From Notolepis coatsorum (taxonomy: Eukaryota > Chordata > Actinopteri > Aulopiformes > Paralepididae), in assembly GCA_963971535.1 (NCBI GenBank), contig OZ020585.1, positions 21,503,958 through 21,567,957 on the forward strand: 64,000 nucleotides of DNA, written 5' to 3'. A model generated the notes under the pieces. The model had not been told where the DNA came from and searched no databases. It worked only from the letters and a program-made list of their open reading frames with translations. Shown here piece after piece: positions 61,101-64,000 of this stretch. The first letter of the stretch is position 1; every line of letters begins with the position of its first letter. Position numbers and translations under genes: made by a program.

Positions 61101-62783
61101 TGTCTTTCTTATGCTCATGTTCATTTGTATTGTGTGTCACGTGTAATCCTGTAGTTCCTTTATACCAGTCCATCGTGTATTATTCCCCAATATGTTTCCT
61201 AATCAGCGTGTCCCTTTTTTAAAATAAATTTCAAATCGTTTGTCTATAACGTGTGTATTGTAAATCATAGTGTTAATTATTCAAAATTCTGGTGTTATAG
61301 TTTTATACTACTTCGTGTAGTAGGGGTAACTGTTCAATCATCTTTCCTCTGTTGTATCTATTCTCATCCCCAGGTCCCCTGTGTGTGTTTGTATTTGGTA
61401 CTCTTCCACATTGATTTTGTCTTGTATCTTTCCTTGGATCACCGTGTCCCTTCATGCCCCTTTCTTGTGTCCCTTTGTCGTTCTTCATAGTTGATCTGCT
61501 TTGAATCGGTTCAGGTCCCCTCTTTTCCTCCTCTCATCCTCCTCTCCTCGTCTCTCGGTTCTGGTCCACCTGCGCGCCCTCTCCATCCTCTGCGTCAGCG
61601 TAGGCCTAGGCCGTAGGCCTCTCTCCTTCCCCTCCCGGCTCCTTCCATCCTCTCCGCGCCGTGTCCCTCGCCGCCTCCTGCACGTTGTTGGGACCTGGTT
61701 CCTTTCTTTTTCTGAAATGTCTTTATTTCTACATAGCTCTGACATTTACTTGCCACCTCCGTTGGATTTTTCAGTGTTTCATTTTTAAGTTTATTTGGAT
61801 TACATTGTATGCTCCGCATTGCTCCTAATCCAATCTGCGTGGTGGTCTGGTTAGCTTCTATGTTAGCTTGTAAGCTAGTTTGTATGTTAGCCTGTAGCTC
61901 CTCTGCACTGACATTCAGCGTCCCGCTAGCTTGTTCTACCTGTTGCATCATTGCCTCGTGTTGAGTACTTTCCATCGGTGTATTTACTTCATCTGGGGTT
62001 GCTTTTCTTTCATTTGTCCTCGTGTTCATTCTTCCTTCTTTCTTTTGTCCTCGAATCTTCACTTTTTATTTTGTTTTGAATTGTTTTACTTCCTTTTTTT
62101 GATATTCATTGACCGGGAGCTCTTTCATGTGGCTGCTCACCAGAACGTCGCAAACCGGAAGTCCCTAGCTGACGCTTTTATCCAAAGCGATTTAAAGGAA
62201 CACGCCAACTTTTGGGGAAATTAGCTTATTTGCCATCTACCCTGGAGTTAGACAAGCAGATACATACCCTTTTCTTCTCTGTGCATGCATTAGGCTTAGG
62301 GAATAGCCGCACCATTTGCCTAGCTTTGCGTCATTCACTGGAAGTAGGTGTGCCAGTGTAGCCTAGTTCCCAACAGTCACGAAATACACTCCAAATACAA
62401 CTCAAAAATGTTCCTGTAAACATGTTATGACCTGTGTATTTACCACGTGGAGAAATAAAAAATAATAATTAGACATTTTCGTTTTCAAAGCAGATATATA
62501 CTCAATGTGTGGGTGGTGGTGAGCGGGGGGGGGGGGCACCTCAGCCCATACCAAACGACTTAACAACACAAACACAATTGCTCGATCCTTGTGATAATCC
62601 TTGTTTTGTTCCTTTCGCCTGCTTTTGCATCTCTTCAGATCCGCTGTTTGTCACCATGACAAAGACACATGTGATCGCTGCGTCAAAGGAGGCCTTCTAC
62701 ACGTGGCAGTACCGCGTGGCCAAGAAACTAACCGCTCTGGAGATCAACCAAGTGGCCAGAACTAGGAAAGATGGACGAGAGAG
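20847..62783 (+). CDS. wdr35: WD repeat protein 35 / IFT121 (5' part of gene, 13 exons)
   Basis: Core subunit of intraflagellar transport complex A, which carries out retrograde transport in cilia and delivery of membrane cargo into them. Thirteen exons join in consistent phase to 1436 nt (478 codons plus 2 nt): 20847-20870, 20966-21083, 28598-28669, 30208-30300, 32128-32256, 38861-38994, 41502-41667, 42942-43087, 43687-43812, 44937-45122, 46811-46846, 46955-47015, 62639-62783. The product starts [14 protein letters not shown] and contains [60 protein letters not shown] and [20 protein letters not shown]. These are strongly WDR35-like and cover the first WD40 propeller and the start of the second. 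The C-terminal TPR part lies beyond the window. Introns are large and full of repeats. Confidence 0.95.
20966..21083 (+). CDS. wdr35: wdr35 exon 2
   Basis: 118 bp, from TTTTCATAG to GTGAGT, phase 0 to 1. Encodes [20 protein letters not shown] and on to LKLESQT, the first WD40 blade. Confidence 0.97.
21974..22297. repeat. (CA)n microsatellites
   Basis: Two long CA tracts (about 21974-22052 and 22209-22297), with short interruptions such as TTGTTGA, separated by sequence containing CCTAACCATAACCCTAACTCC. In wdr35 intron 2. Confidence 0.95.
23385..23660 (+). pseudogene. Degenerate LINE reverse transcriptase fragment
   Basis: Encodes [20 protein letters not shown] and, after a frame break, [11 protein letters not shown]: the palm motifs of a non-LTR reverse transcriptase including an intact YADD. 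Both ends are missing and frames are broken. Confidence 0.8.
23755..24000 (+). mobile_element. Second SINE type, tRNA head with core and tail
   Basis: The head has box A-like GGAGGTAGAGCAG and perfect box B GGTTCGATTCC. The core GTCCTTGAGCAAGACACTTA and the tail GTTTTGGATAAAAGCGCTAT are motifs shared by several fish SINE families. It differs from the GGCGGCTACG family nearby. Not a functional tRNA: the head lacks a good acceptor stem. Confidence 0.85.
24041..24510 (-). mobile_element. tRNA-headed SINE, copy 4 (antisense, diverged)
   Basis: A T-rich tail at the left; the body carries ACCCTCGCTGTGCAGGCGCC and TAGGGGTCGCTGTCCACAAC on the plus strand, homologous to the other copies. The flanking repeat AAGTATTACTTT (24029-24040, 24511-24522) marks a 12-bp target duplication. 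More diverged than copies 2, 5 and 6. Confidence 0.8.
24573..25049 (+). mobile_element. tRNA-headed SINE, copy 5
   Basis: Starts GCGGCTAGGTGGCGTAGTGG with box B GTTCGAATCC. Flanked by the 17-bp duplication AAAAAGTGCTCCCCTAC (24556-24572, 25050-25066). Directly upstream of a minisatellite. Confidence 0.93.
25103..25766. repeat. 29/33-bp minisatellite
   Basis: About 22 copies of a unit reading GCAGTGCAACACCCCTGGAG then CACAGGTTT, in 29-bp and 33-bp versions; the longer has an extra CTGC. Because 29 and 33 are read in several frames without stops, long open frames occur on both strands. They are repeat artefacts. Confidence 0.95.
26026..26247. repeat. (CACT)n microsatellite
   Basis: About 220 bp of CACT with a single CACGGACT interruption near 26125. 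The frames through it read as poly-LTHS and are not proteins. Confidence 0.95.
26310..27390. other. wdr35 intron 2 stretch without recognisable features
   Basis: AT-rich, no open frame of interest, no splice-bounded exon and no repeat structure that I can identify. Confidence 0.5.
27398..28046. repeat. 35-bp minisatellite
   Basis: About 19 copies of GGAGTAGGAGGAATACATTA followed by TTAGCAGGTAGAGTT. The main unit is 35 bp, with shorter copies lacking the GGTAGAGT part. Variant types (GTAGAGTTG, GTGGGATTG, and TAATTAATAC for GGAGGAATAC) recur in blocks, showing multi-unit duplication. Confidence 0.95.
28160..28310. mobile_element. Decayed fragment of the 11.5-kb hAT family
   Basis: Matches the interior of the hAT element at about 11580-11700 (TTTCTCTGGTCTGCATCCC, then ACCCATTCTGCAATC). 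Most differences are C to T or G to A relative to that copy. No ends are preserved. Confidence 0.65.
28598..28669 (+). CDS. wdr35: wdr35 exon 3
   Basis: 72 bp, phase 1-1, from TTCTCCACAG to GTAAGT. Encodes [20 protein letters not shown] followed by GHSG. Confidence 0.97.
29414..29852. mobile_element. TTAA MITE with GGGGAACTAT ends
   Basis: 439 bp bounded by TTAAAGGGGAACTATC and AATAGTTCCCCTTTAA, perfect inverted ends including a TTAA target. The interior is AT-rich and non-coding. Located in wdr35 intron 3. Confidence 0.82.
30208..30300 (+). CDS. wdr35: wdr35 exon 4
   Basis: 93 bp, phase 1-1, from AATACACAG to GTCAGT. Encodes [20 protein letters not shown] and [10 protein letters not shown]. 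Confidence 0.97.
30339..30995. mobile_element. Long foldback element with TTAA ends
   Basis: Two arms of nearly 300 nt are inverted copies of each other. AAGCAGATACATACCCTTTT in the left arm mirrors AAAAGGGTATGTATCTGCTT in the right, and CACGAAATACACTCC mirrors GGAGTGTATTTCGTG. The outer ends are TTAAAGGAACA and TGTTCCTTTAA. The left end has lost about 50 nt relative to the right. It begins only 39 nt after wdr35 exon 4. Confidence 0.88.
31513..31992 (+). mobile_element. tRNA-headed SINE, copy 6
   Basis: Near-identical to copies 2 and 5. Flanked by AAAAATGCCCATCCCT (31497-31512, 31993-32008). It ends 135 nt upstream of wdr35 exon 5, close to that exon's weak acceptor. Confidence 0.93.
32128..32256 (+). 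CDS. wdr35: wdr35 exon 5
   Basis: 129 bp, phase 1-1. Encodes [20 protein letters not shown] and on to GAVIVGSVD. The donor is GTAGGC. The acceptor GGTCCTGCGTGAAG is poor, with no real pyrimidine tract, but it is the only AG giving the conserved GSW join. Confidence 0.93.
32400..32994. mobile_element. hAT-type MITE (TAGTGCTGTCAGGCGATT)
   Basis: 595 bp with inverted ends TAGTGCTGTCAG and CTGACAGCCCTA, and an AT-rich interior full of ATTAATTA. Flanked by the 8-bp duplication ATAATAAC (32392-32399, 32995-33002). Confidence 0.9.
33031..35088. mobile_element. hAT-type MITE (TAGGGCTGGG) containing a solo LTR
   Basis: Inverted ends TAGGGCTGGGTGATA and ATATCGCCCAGCCCTA, with internal TTATCG/CGATAA repeats. 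Flanked by GTTAATTG (33023-33030, 35089-35096). A BEL LTR occupies 33605-35042; without it the element is about 620 bp. Confidence 0.9.
33605..35042 (+). mobile_element. Solo BEL/Pao LTR
   Basis: Starts TGTTGTGAAGGGCCAGATTA and ends AATTGTACCCCTCAGTTACA, matching the inverse of the LTRs of the element at 47.2 kb. Flanked by the 5-bp duplication GATAT. The internal region has been lost, as expected after recombination between two LTRs. It is more diverged from the full-length copy's LTRs than those are from each other. Confidence 0.92.
35349..36321. mobile_element. PiggyBac-like TTAA element, copy 3
   Basis: Bounded by TTAACTCATTCAGCGCCAGA and CTGGCACCCAAAGTGTTAA. It shares the C-run/ATGCATTAATGATGAAACAT block with copy 1, in the opposite orientation. 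Two short motifs, ATAGTCGGGTT, are repeated near the left end (about 35377 and 35420). No transposase. Confidence 0.72.
36822..37080 (+). repeat. Displaced copy of the wdr35 exon 8 acceptor block
   Basis: Matches about 42017-42230 almost base for base: GGGGACCAGCTTGGGCCCAA to TAAGTCGAGTTGTACCATTA, followed by two and a half copies of the 41-bp unit with CCTCTCTAG|ACCCAGTGTAC. It lies in intron 5 on the same strand, about 5.2 kb from its counterpart, and has no exon body after it. Confidence 0.9.
37179..37421. mobile_element. hAT-type MITE (TAGGGATGTCCGATA)
   Basis: 243 bp with ends TAGGGATGTCCGATATTATC and GCCAATATCGAACATCCCTA. Flanked by the 8-bp duplication GTTTTGAG (37171-37178, 37422-37429). 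It is inserted in a LINE remnant. Confidence 0.93.
37430..38010 (-). pseudogene. LINE reverse transcriptase C-terminal remnant, interrupted
   Basis: On the minus strand, [20 protein letters not shown] and [11 protein letters not shown] read as the C-terminal tail of a LINE reverse transcriptase, with the upstream part at 37924-38010. It is broken by a hAT MITE and by frame errors. Confidence 0.8.
37591..37915. mobile_element. hAT MITE (CAGTGGTGCCCAACC)
   Basis: 325 bp with ends CAGTGGTGCCCAACCAGTCG and AAGGTTGGGCACCCCTG. Flanked by GTATAGGG (37583-37590, 37916-37923). Contains a T run and AGTAGATC repeats near both ends. Confidence 0.93.
38015..38860. other. wdr35 intron 5, right end
   Basis: AT-rich sequence before exon 6, with no recognisable coding exon or mobile element. 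Confidence 0.5.
38861..38994 (+). CDS. wdr35: wdr35 exon 6
   Basis: 134 bp, phase 1 to 0, from GTTGCCGTAG to GTGAGT. Encodes [20 protein letters not shown] and on to IYDNQGNFI. Confidence 0.97.
39712..39790. repeat. (AAT)n microsatellite
   Basis: About 26 ATA/AAT units in wdr35 intron 6. Similar triplet tracts occur at 41.9 and 63.7 kb. Confidence 0.95.
39892..40155. repeat. Three-copy tandem repeat of about 80 bp
   Basis: Three near-identical units beginning AATCACAGTGTTTCACATTA and ending TTTCATTCAGTAATAC. The spacers differ by small indels, and the last copy ends in an A run. Non-coding. Confidence 0.92.
40353..41269. mobile_element. PiggyBac-like TTAA element, copy 4
   Basis: 917 bp bounded by TTAACACTTTGAGTGCCACT and GGCCGGCACTGAAAGTGTTAA. 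It is the closest relative of copy 2 at 11.33 kb, with the same terminal and subterminal blocks and no nested element. No transposase frame. Confidence 0.85.
41502..41667 (+). CDS. wdr35: wdr35 exon 7
   Basis: 166 bp, phase 0 to 1, from TTCTGTTGCAG to GTAAGT. Encodes [20 protein letters not shown] and on to QIMRYENDE. Confidence 0.97.
41895..41989. repeat. (ATT)n microsatellite
   Basis: About 31 ATT units with one slip, just upstream of the duplicated block before exon 8. Confidence 0.95.
42150..42964 (+). repeat. 41-bp array of wdr35 exon 8 splice acceptors
   Basis: About 20 tandem units: CTGGCTTCTCTCCCTCTCTA then GACCCAGTGTACATAGACAGT. Each carries a pyrimidine tract, an AG and the first 22-23 nt of exon 8. 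The last unit (CCCCCTATAG|ACCC) runs into the real exon. Three units read CTACATCC and have lost the AG. Some units have TCTGAC or TATGAC in place of TCTGGC, giving branch-point-like sites. Confidence 0.95.
42942..43087 (+). CDS. wdr35: wdr35 exon 8
   Basis: 146 bp, phase 1 to 0. Encodes [20 protein letters not shown] and on to FYTPFGE. The acceptor is TCCCCCTATAG. Its first 23 nt are the last copy of the 41-bp tandem array just upstream; only this copy continues into coding sequence. Confidence 0.95.
43100..43350. other. Repeat-like tract shared with 14.8-15.0 kb
   Basis: GGAATTTGTCTTGGTGACAATGG and CACACAGGGACGGCAC resemble GGAATTTGTCACAGGTGACAATGG and CACAGGGACAGCATGAC at 14820-14945. This may be a LINE 3' fragment. 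No coding content was recognised. Confidence 0.4.
43687..43812 (+). CDS. wdr35: wdr35 exon 9
   Basis: 126 bp, phase 0-0, from TTTCTCAACAG to GTAGGC. Encodes [20 protein letters not shown] and on to [11 protein letters not shown] run of nine G residues encodes part of GGG. Confidence 0.97.
43871..44636. mobile_element. Long foldback TTAA element (AAGGGATATTTCAC)
   Basis: 766 bp. The left end TTAAAAGGGATATTTCAC mirrors the right end GTGAAATATCCCTTTAA. Inner blocks are also inverted (AGCATAAACAAAGTATAGAG against ATACTTTGTTTATACTTC, and ATTATTCTGTGTAATA against TATTACACAGAATAAT). It begins 58 nt after wdr35 exon 9. Confidence 0.88.
44937..45122 (+). CDS. wdr35: wdr35 exon 10
   Basis: 186 bp, phase 0-0, from CTCTCCAACCAG to GTACCG. 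Encodes [20 protein letters not shown] and on to [12 protein letters not shown]. Confidence 0.97.
45980..46688. mobile_element. Internally deleted hAT element
   Basis: Ends AGTGTTTCTCAACTGGTGGG and ACCAGTTGAGAACCACTG are inverted, both followed inwards by GGGTCGCGAC-type sequence. Flanked by ATCTAAGC at each side (8-bp duplication). The interior keeps the 3' end of a transposase gene. Confidence 0.88.
46145..46297 (+). pseudogene. hAT transposase C-terminal (dimerisation) fragment
   Basis: Fifty codons ending in [23 protein letters not shown] then [20 protein letters not shown]. This is the conserved C-terminal dimerisation region of hAT transposases and of hAT-derived zinc-finger genes. The rest of the gene is absent, so it is a remnant inside a non-autonomous element. 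The frame is intact over what remains. Confidence 0.82.
46811..46846 (+). CDS. wdr35: wdr35 exon 11, 36-bp short exon
   Basis: Phase 0-0 exon between CATTGCTACAAAG and GTAAAG, encoding [12 protein letters not shown]. Its position matches a short acidic segment (EENEMETFGAT-like) in mammalian WDR35 that I recall as isoform-variable. Because length and phase are multiples of three, it can be skipped without a frame change. Confidence 0.8.
46955..47015 (+). CDS. wdr35: wdr35 exon 12
   Basis: 61 bp, phase 0 to 1, from TGTTTTGCAG to GTGAGT. Encodes [20 protein letters not shown]. The intron after it is 15.6 kb and contains the BEL/Pao element. Confidence 0.96.
47205..48600 (-). repeat. BEL/Pao 3' LTR
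   Basis: 1396 bp. It carries a C/G homopolymer near 47566 and the AT-rich ATATATATAAATAAATATAT near its start on the coding strand (48545-48575). The purine-rich AGGGGGCGGC directly outside it (48601-48610 on the minus strand) is the likely plus-strand primer. Confidence 0.95.
48694..52590 (-). CDS. BEL/Pao pol polyprotein
   Basis: About 1298 residues from the first in-frame GTG at 52590. Domain order is aspartic protease (LDDGSEKT, residues 16-23), reverse transcriptase with YVDN at 434-437 in place of YVDD, RNase H ([10 protein letters not shown], about 620), and integrase. The integrase has an HHCC zinc site (HHAGAERVF, about 929, with CLDC near 960) and the DDE core (Asp near 997 in MDCFGPLY, Asp in LLSDHGTNF near 1060, Glu in GGTWEREV near 1100). 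PR-RT-RH-IN order with these motifs is the BEL/Pao pattern. The frame is open upstream of 52590 into the end of gag and lies at -1 relative to it, so pol is probably made by frameshift. No disabling stop is seen. Confidence 0.94.
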   Translation of the reverse strand: MTLSYQDKVMDTYAVLDDGSEKTLLLASAAAQLGLRGSENEMTIRTIRRDLKTIKGENVSFTIAANGQPERRYRITNAFTSQEIRLSQYTYPIAKLMDKYVHLRQLPIPLIDGATPTLLIGSDHAELIVPIDRVHTGPRGCPAAVETRLGWTLQGPLAKSLNRTAATSCLHSRTTEDTTLLQHVERLWTLETMPFKNEKKDIRSKEDIYAINLLEQGTKRVTVGGVMRYATPLLRREGMPTFHAEKDATERYLLNTERRLAKDPAQESVYRAEIEKLITAGHVTKIDIKEADQTTESWYVPHHKVHHNGKDRIVFNCSYQIGSQNLNKELLPGPTLGPSLLGVLLRFRQDKVAISGDIKGMFLQVRLVEEDKPLLRFLWRERIGDENPAIYQWEVLPFGTTCSPCCATFALQKHVAEDPAADEEVRHSVKNSFYVDNCLQSVSTQEEAEALLIKLRASLIKGGFDLRQWASSDPHVLRSLSPADKAASSETWMATIPGEAQEMTLGLVWRFKTDSLHYRHKPLTPEQGRSTATPTTRRSVYRTLARQYDPLGCILPYTTRAKMIVRALWDKDQGWDDPIPAHLASTWREWETELRPLPGVNIRRSYFPSTVRPETCKIDLHVFSDASEVAYGSVAYLRAQEKGGKIHAAFILARSRIAPRKQQSIPRLELCAALAGAHLATLIQRELTIPVHRTILWSDSTTVLTWIKSDSCRYKVFVGVRVTEIQELTEAASWRYVDTKHNSADVITRGMSLDDLTRRNIYSDGPEFLKLPEEEWPTPTPREASNEEAENKKPMFCGLSTVASTDPNIDDCITLESAQQKTFLWHHPEIQSTTDISAADYEEAELLLLQRAQRDSFPDELDCLQGGKPVPSDSRLLHLAPESDAHNLIRVGGRLRRAPDLPDDIKYPIVLNSRHKVTELIIKKYDEDVHHAGAERVFAEIRRRYWILQGREAVRRFQRTCLDCRKWRAQPSIPRMADLPPCRLRLGDKPFHSTGMDCFGPLYIKRGRGTEKRWGIVFKCMTTRAIHIELLPTMSTDSFLMAFRRFTSRKGKPSTLLSDHGTNFKGGERELRESFQAMGPELKTHLAPSQIDFQFNPPNAPHFGGTWEREVRSIKTALYAVLGAQTVAEEVLMTVLTEIEGVLNSKPLGYVSSDVADVDPVTPNTLLMGRLDPALPQTMYRPEEANGRRMWRYSQVLADKFWSSFLLHYLPSLQTRQKWVKERDNLTEGTVVMIIDQSLPRAMWPAGRVSKVITGADGKVRAAEVLVQGRTYTRPVARLIELPRLPDTIDDDHDPMTL
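52602..54863 (-). CDS. BEL/Pao gag protein
   Basis: About 753 residues from the ATG at 54863; the frame is open a little further, to 54887. The N-terminal part is acidic and Pro/Ser-rich, followed by a long Arg/Glu/Gln coiled-coil stretch ([16 protein letters not shown]). Next comes the conserved BEL gag region ([20 protein letters not shown]) and three zinc-finger motifs: [21 protein letters not shown] and [13 protein letters not shown]. It ends TAA at 52602-52604, twelve nt before the pol GTG. Intact over its whole length. Confidence 0.92.
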   Translation of the reverse strand: MMNTPRNGPPNVERPRRRRQPPQYLEAYAVSQLPSLRQTVNAVKVESKIMSDLNDQVSPTTEALVGSNVTDQAHGWDQEGADMPLPPANTEEVVPDQPREEDNPTERELCTEEEEESAEEIELQDSPTSTPRSGSPRSGSPPQPPSPSEAERMLQQAFLVSLTASTERDRLQGERDQLQAQQRSEQERIRLEMRRLQTEENMARDRADTQRAAAGAQRDAERELALIQREAERDRLQAERNKLQAQLMEQLILKATPSPSARGSRNSSRQQSRAASPNRASDPELDQQTKPIPPADPLPRPVQARPSYKEGAAYTAEKLNKRLQDLEDLIEEEEGEEENQARRQHSTPPDQEVQYSPGYTPAALRYRPPTLFTGEHDARPAPRNSTWTSGPWYPVGTSPQRGARGDSPRRSLPQRSPMYQPSTASYIATPSFPDFTYENRAQYTELRMCLETMMVDVADERHKYAILLKHLKVPRAHNIALAYATSTTPYTAALAALDQRYGRIWDYVIQEIRHIDRLPPATDNRSLDDLSIKVQSLVGMLGAQREKGMHELYANSNVERILEKLPPARQERFRRQRDYRDPNGPEPSLLDLADFLAREVSSLRLDTFGRSTPSSREGPRRINDGRRSVTVMHQSESVPSSKSHSTPSRKEKWKMACPYCEKEHWLSQCDLFTKMNAEEVSQWIKSNRRCYRCARSHMAAECRLKKRCSRCDGAHLDILHDSNRRRPSPAPSSGTKASVMYIDPASSSGAQVL
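54913..54929 (-). other. Primer-binding site, complementary to tRNA-Tyr
   Basis: Two nt inside the 5' LTR, the coding strand reads TGGTCCTTCGAGCCGGA. Its complement, TCCGGCTCGAAGGACCA, equals the 3' end of eukaryotic tRNA-Tyr(GTA) plus CCA over 17 nt. The tRNA match is from memory. Confidence 0.88.
54932..56327 (-). repeat. BEL/Pao 5' LTR
   Basis: 1396 bp, nearly identical to the 3' LTR. Visible differences are a shorter G run near 55293, AGTATAGG for AGTAGG, and five single transitions. It should hold the promoter for the antisense element. Confidence 0.95.
56333..56545 (+). other. LINE 3'-end-like flank around the BEL insertion
   Basis: The sequence right of the BEL element ends TGTGGACCCCATATAGGAAG and AGCTAATGGGGATCCTTTTA, with AATAAACAATAATG. 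This looks like the 3' end of a fish LINE. The sequence left of the BEL (about 47140-47204) may be its upstream part. Confidence 0.5.
56869..57583 (+). mobile_element. LINE 3' end with (CTTGAAA)n tail
   Basis: The open frame to 57102 encodes [19 protein letters not shown], then [10 protein letters not shown] and [14 protein letters not shown], a conserved C-terminus of fish non-LTR elements. It is followed by about 480 nt of 3' UTR and a terminal repeat, GAAACTTGAAACTTGAAAC. 5'-truncated. Confidence 0.85.
57600..59760. other. wdr35 intron 12 stretch without recognisable genes
   Basis: Mixed sequence. It holds an island of higher GC at about 58240-58520 and a short inverted repeat (GAGCGTCTGACCAGA against GAGCTCTGGTCAGAC, about 58710-58750). 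No exon or classified element was found. Confidence 0.5.
59798..62165 (-). mobile_element. 2.4-kb poly(A) retroelement, internally deleted, LINE-like
   Basis: Flanked by a 14-bp duplication, TAGCTGACGCTTTT (59784-59797, 62166-62179). On the minus strand it starts GGGACTTCCGGTTTGCGACG and ends in an A run, as an L1-type insertion would. A frame at 62062-61595 encodes a Lys/Glu/Gln-rich protein start ([20 protein letters not shown]) that could be an ORF1 beginning. No reverse transcriptase is present. The GC-rich part near 60.0-60.6 kb gives long spurious frames. L1 assignment is an inference. Confidence 0.7.
62192..62510. mobile_element. Partial copy of the AAGGAACA foldback family
   Basis: Starts TTAAAGGAACACGCCAACTT and follows the left half of the 30.3-kb foldback through AAGCAGATACATACCC, CACGAAATACACTCC and ACCACGTGGAGAAATA. 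It stops near a G run at 62525; the right arm is missing. It is inserted at the end of the short repeat that the 2.4-kb element split. Confidence 0.8.
62639..62783 (+). CDS. wdr35: wdr35 exon 13
   Basis: 145 bp, phase 1 to 2, from GCATCTCTTCAG to GTGAGG. Encodes [20 protein letters not shown] and on to ARTRKDGRE. The next coding exon is not recognised before the window ends. Confidence 0.95.
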
Positions 62784-63726
62784 GTGAGGGAGTCCACAGT
62801 ATGTTTAATGTATTGAGACTTCAGGAAGGCTGAGAAGGAGACAGAGTAAGGGCGCGGCTACATTGAGCCGAGTGTTTGTTTGTTGGACAGAGCTGAAGAC
62901 TCTGACTCTGAGCTCAAGCTGTGTCCGTCAAACGGACAGAAAAGTGAGGATGAACTTTTGGAACTGACGGATACTTTATTTATATATATATATATAACCA
63001 CTGTTATTTCTGCAAATGCAGGATCATGTTATGTTCTAATTTAAAAACAAATCAGTGGGAACAGGGAGTAATGTAAGAGAGTGCTCTCTTTGGTGGGACT
63101 CAAGTCTAGGCTACAGACGGTTGTGGAGTTGGGGGGTTAAAAAGTAATACAATATTTGGTATGAATTTGGTGGGTTTTAGTAATTTGGTTTATCTGTAAA
63201 CATTTGAATGCTAATGCCAAAGGTCACTTGCTATTGGTTGCTAATTTTAGCTGCTGCCAACACAAAACTAGTGTTTTTTTTTTTATTATTATTATTTGTG
63301 AAATTTTGCCTGACATTTTTAAAACTCCTGTCATAAATTAAAGATATTGGAAGTCCCATTCATTCTTGCATTGACTTTTCCCATTGAGGAAGTGATTGAA
63401 TTTAGGATAGAATCATCAATCTAAATATGGTCAATTTCGAGTCCAATCAGTCACTTAGGTCATATGTACCAAGTTCCAATATCAAGAACCTCATGTACAA
63501 TCTCAACAATACAAAGATTAGCGGCGCCAGGGTGGGTCTGTCAAATAAAGCAATAAAATGCCAAAAAAAGTATAAAAAAAAAAAATAATAATAATAATAC
63601 AAAGATTAGAAATTCGATTTTTTAACTTTTTGCGGTGAAGTCACTTATAGAAGTCTTCTTTCACAACCAACATCTCTCTCTCCCTCTCTTTCTAAAATGG
63701 GTCATTTTTGTCCAAAGACCCCAAAC

Positions 63727-63850
<124 letters not shown>

Positions 63851-63922
63851 TAACTGGACTTTGGAGAAGTCTTTATTCGGCATGCAGGCAGACACGCATG
63901 CGATGGGCGGCACACACACAGG

Positions 63923-63923
<1 letters not shown>

Positions 63924-63975
<52 letters not shown>
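63924..63975. repeat. (CA)n microsatellite
   Basis: About 26 CA units near the right edge of the window. Confidence 0.95.
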
Positions 63976-63978
<3 letters not shown>

Positions 63979-64000
63979 TGCTTAAGCCTATACTGGTCGG

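Noticed and set aside
62891-62943. Further wdr35 exon (AEDSDSELKLCPSNGQ-like)
   Set aside because: Flanked by AG and GTGAGG, but its phases (2 in, 1 out) do not fit the expected next WDR35 segment (IYHVDD) and no such residues are known to me in WDR35; kept only as a possibility.

Overview
This window is vertebrate nuclear DNA, almost certainly from a ray-finned (teleost) fish. It has two intron-rich plus-strand genes of animal type, long runs of di-, tri- and tetranucleotide repeats, and a dense layer of fish-type transposable elements: tRNA-headed SINEs, LINE 3' ends, hAT and TTAA-target DNA elements, and a BEL/Pao LTR retrotransposon. No CRISPR array, operon or prokaryotic signal is present. 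The species cannot be named from the sequence.

Gene 1 is matrilin-3 (matn3, about 2.08-16.76 kb), complete or nearly so. Its predicted product has a signal peptide, a von Willebrand factor A domain, three EGF-like domains on separate 120-bp exons, and a C-terminal coiled coil split by a U12-type AT-AC intron. The three EGF exons sit in recently duplicated genomic units. EGF1 and EGF2 are protein-identical and EGF3 is degenerating.

Gene 2 is wdr35/IFT121 (from 20.85 kb to beyond the right edge). Thirteen exons were found by joining phases. They encode about the first 478 residues of this intraflagellar-transport complex A subunit, and the rest lies outside the window. The order matn3 then wdr35, head to tail on one strand, is the same as in mammals (MATN3-WDR35).

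The introns hold most of the bases. Main items: a nested LINE/SINE block between the genes (18.0-20.2 kb); large minisatellites (25.1-25.8 and 27.4-28.0 kb); foldback elements with TTAA ends (30.3-31.0 and 43.9-44.6 kb); a hAT element carrying a solo BEL LTR (33.0-35.1 kb); piggyBac-like TTAA elements (3.6, 11.3, 35.3 and 40.4 kb); a full-length BEL/Pao element in antisense orientation (47.2-56.3 kb); and a 2.4-kb poly(A) retroelement that split an older short repeat (59.8-62.2 kb).

The most unusual structure is at 42.15-42.96 kb. The 3' splice site and first 23 nt of wdr35 exon 8 have been amplified into a roughly 20-copy, 41-bp tandem array that ends in the real exon. A shorter copy of the same block lies about 5 kb upstream, in a different intron. 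All calls are from reading the sequence; no database search was possible.
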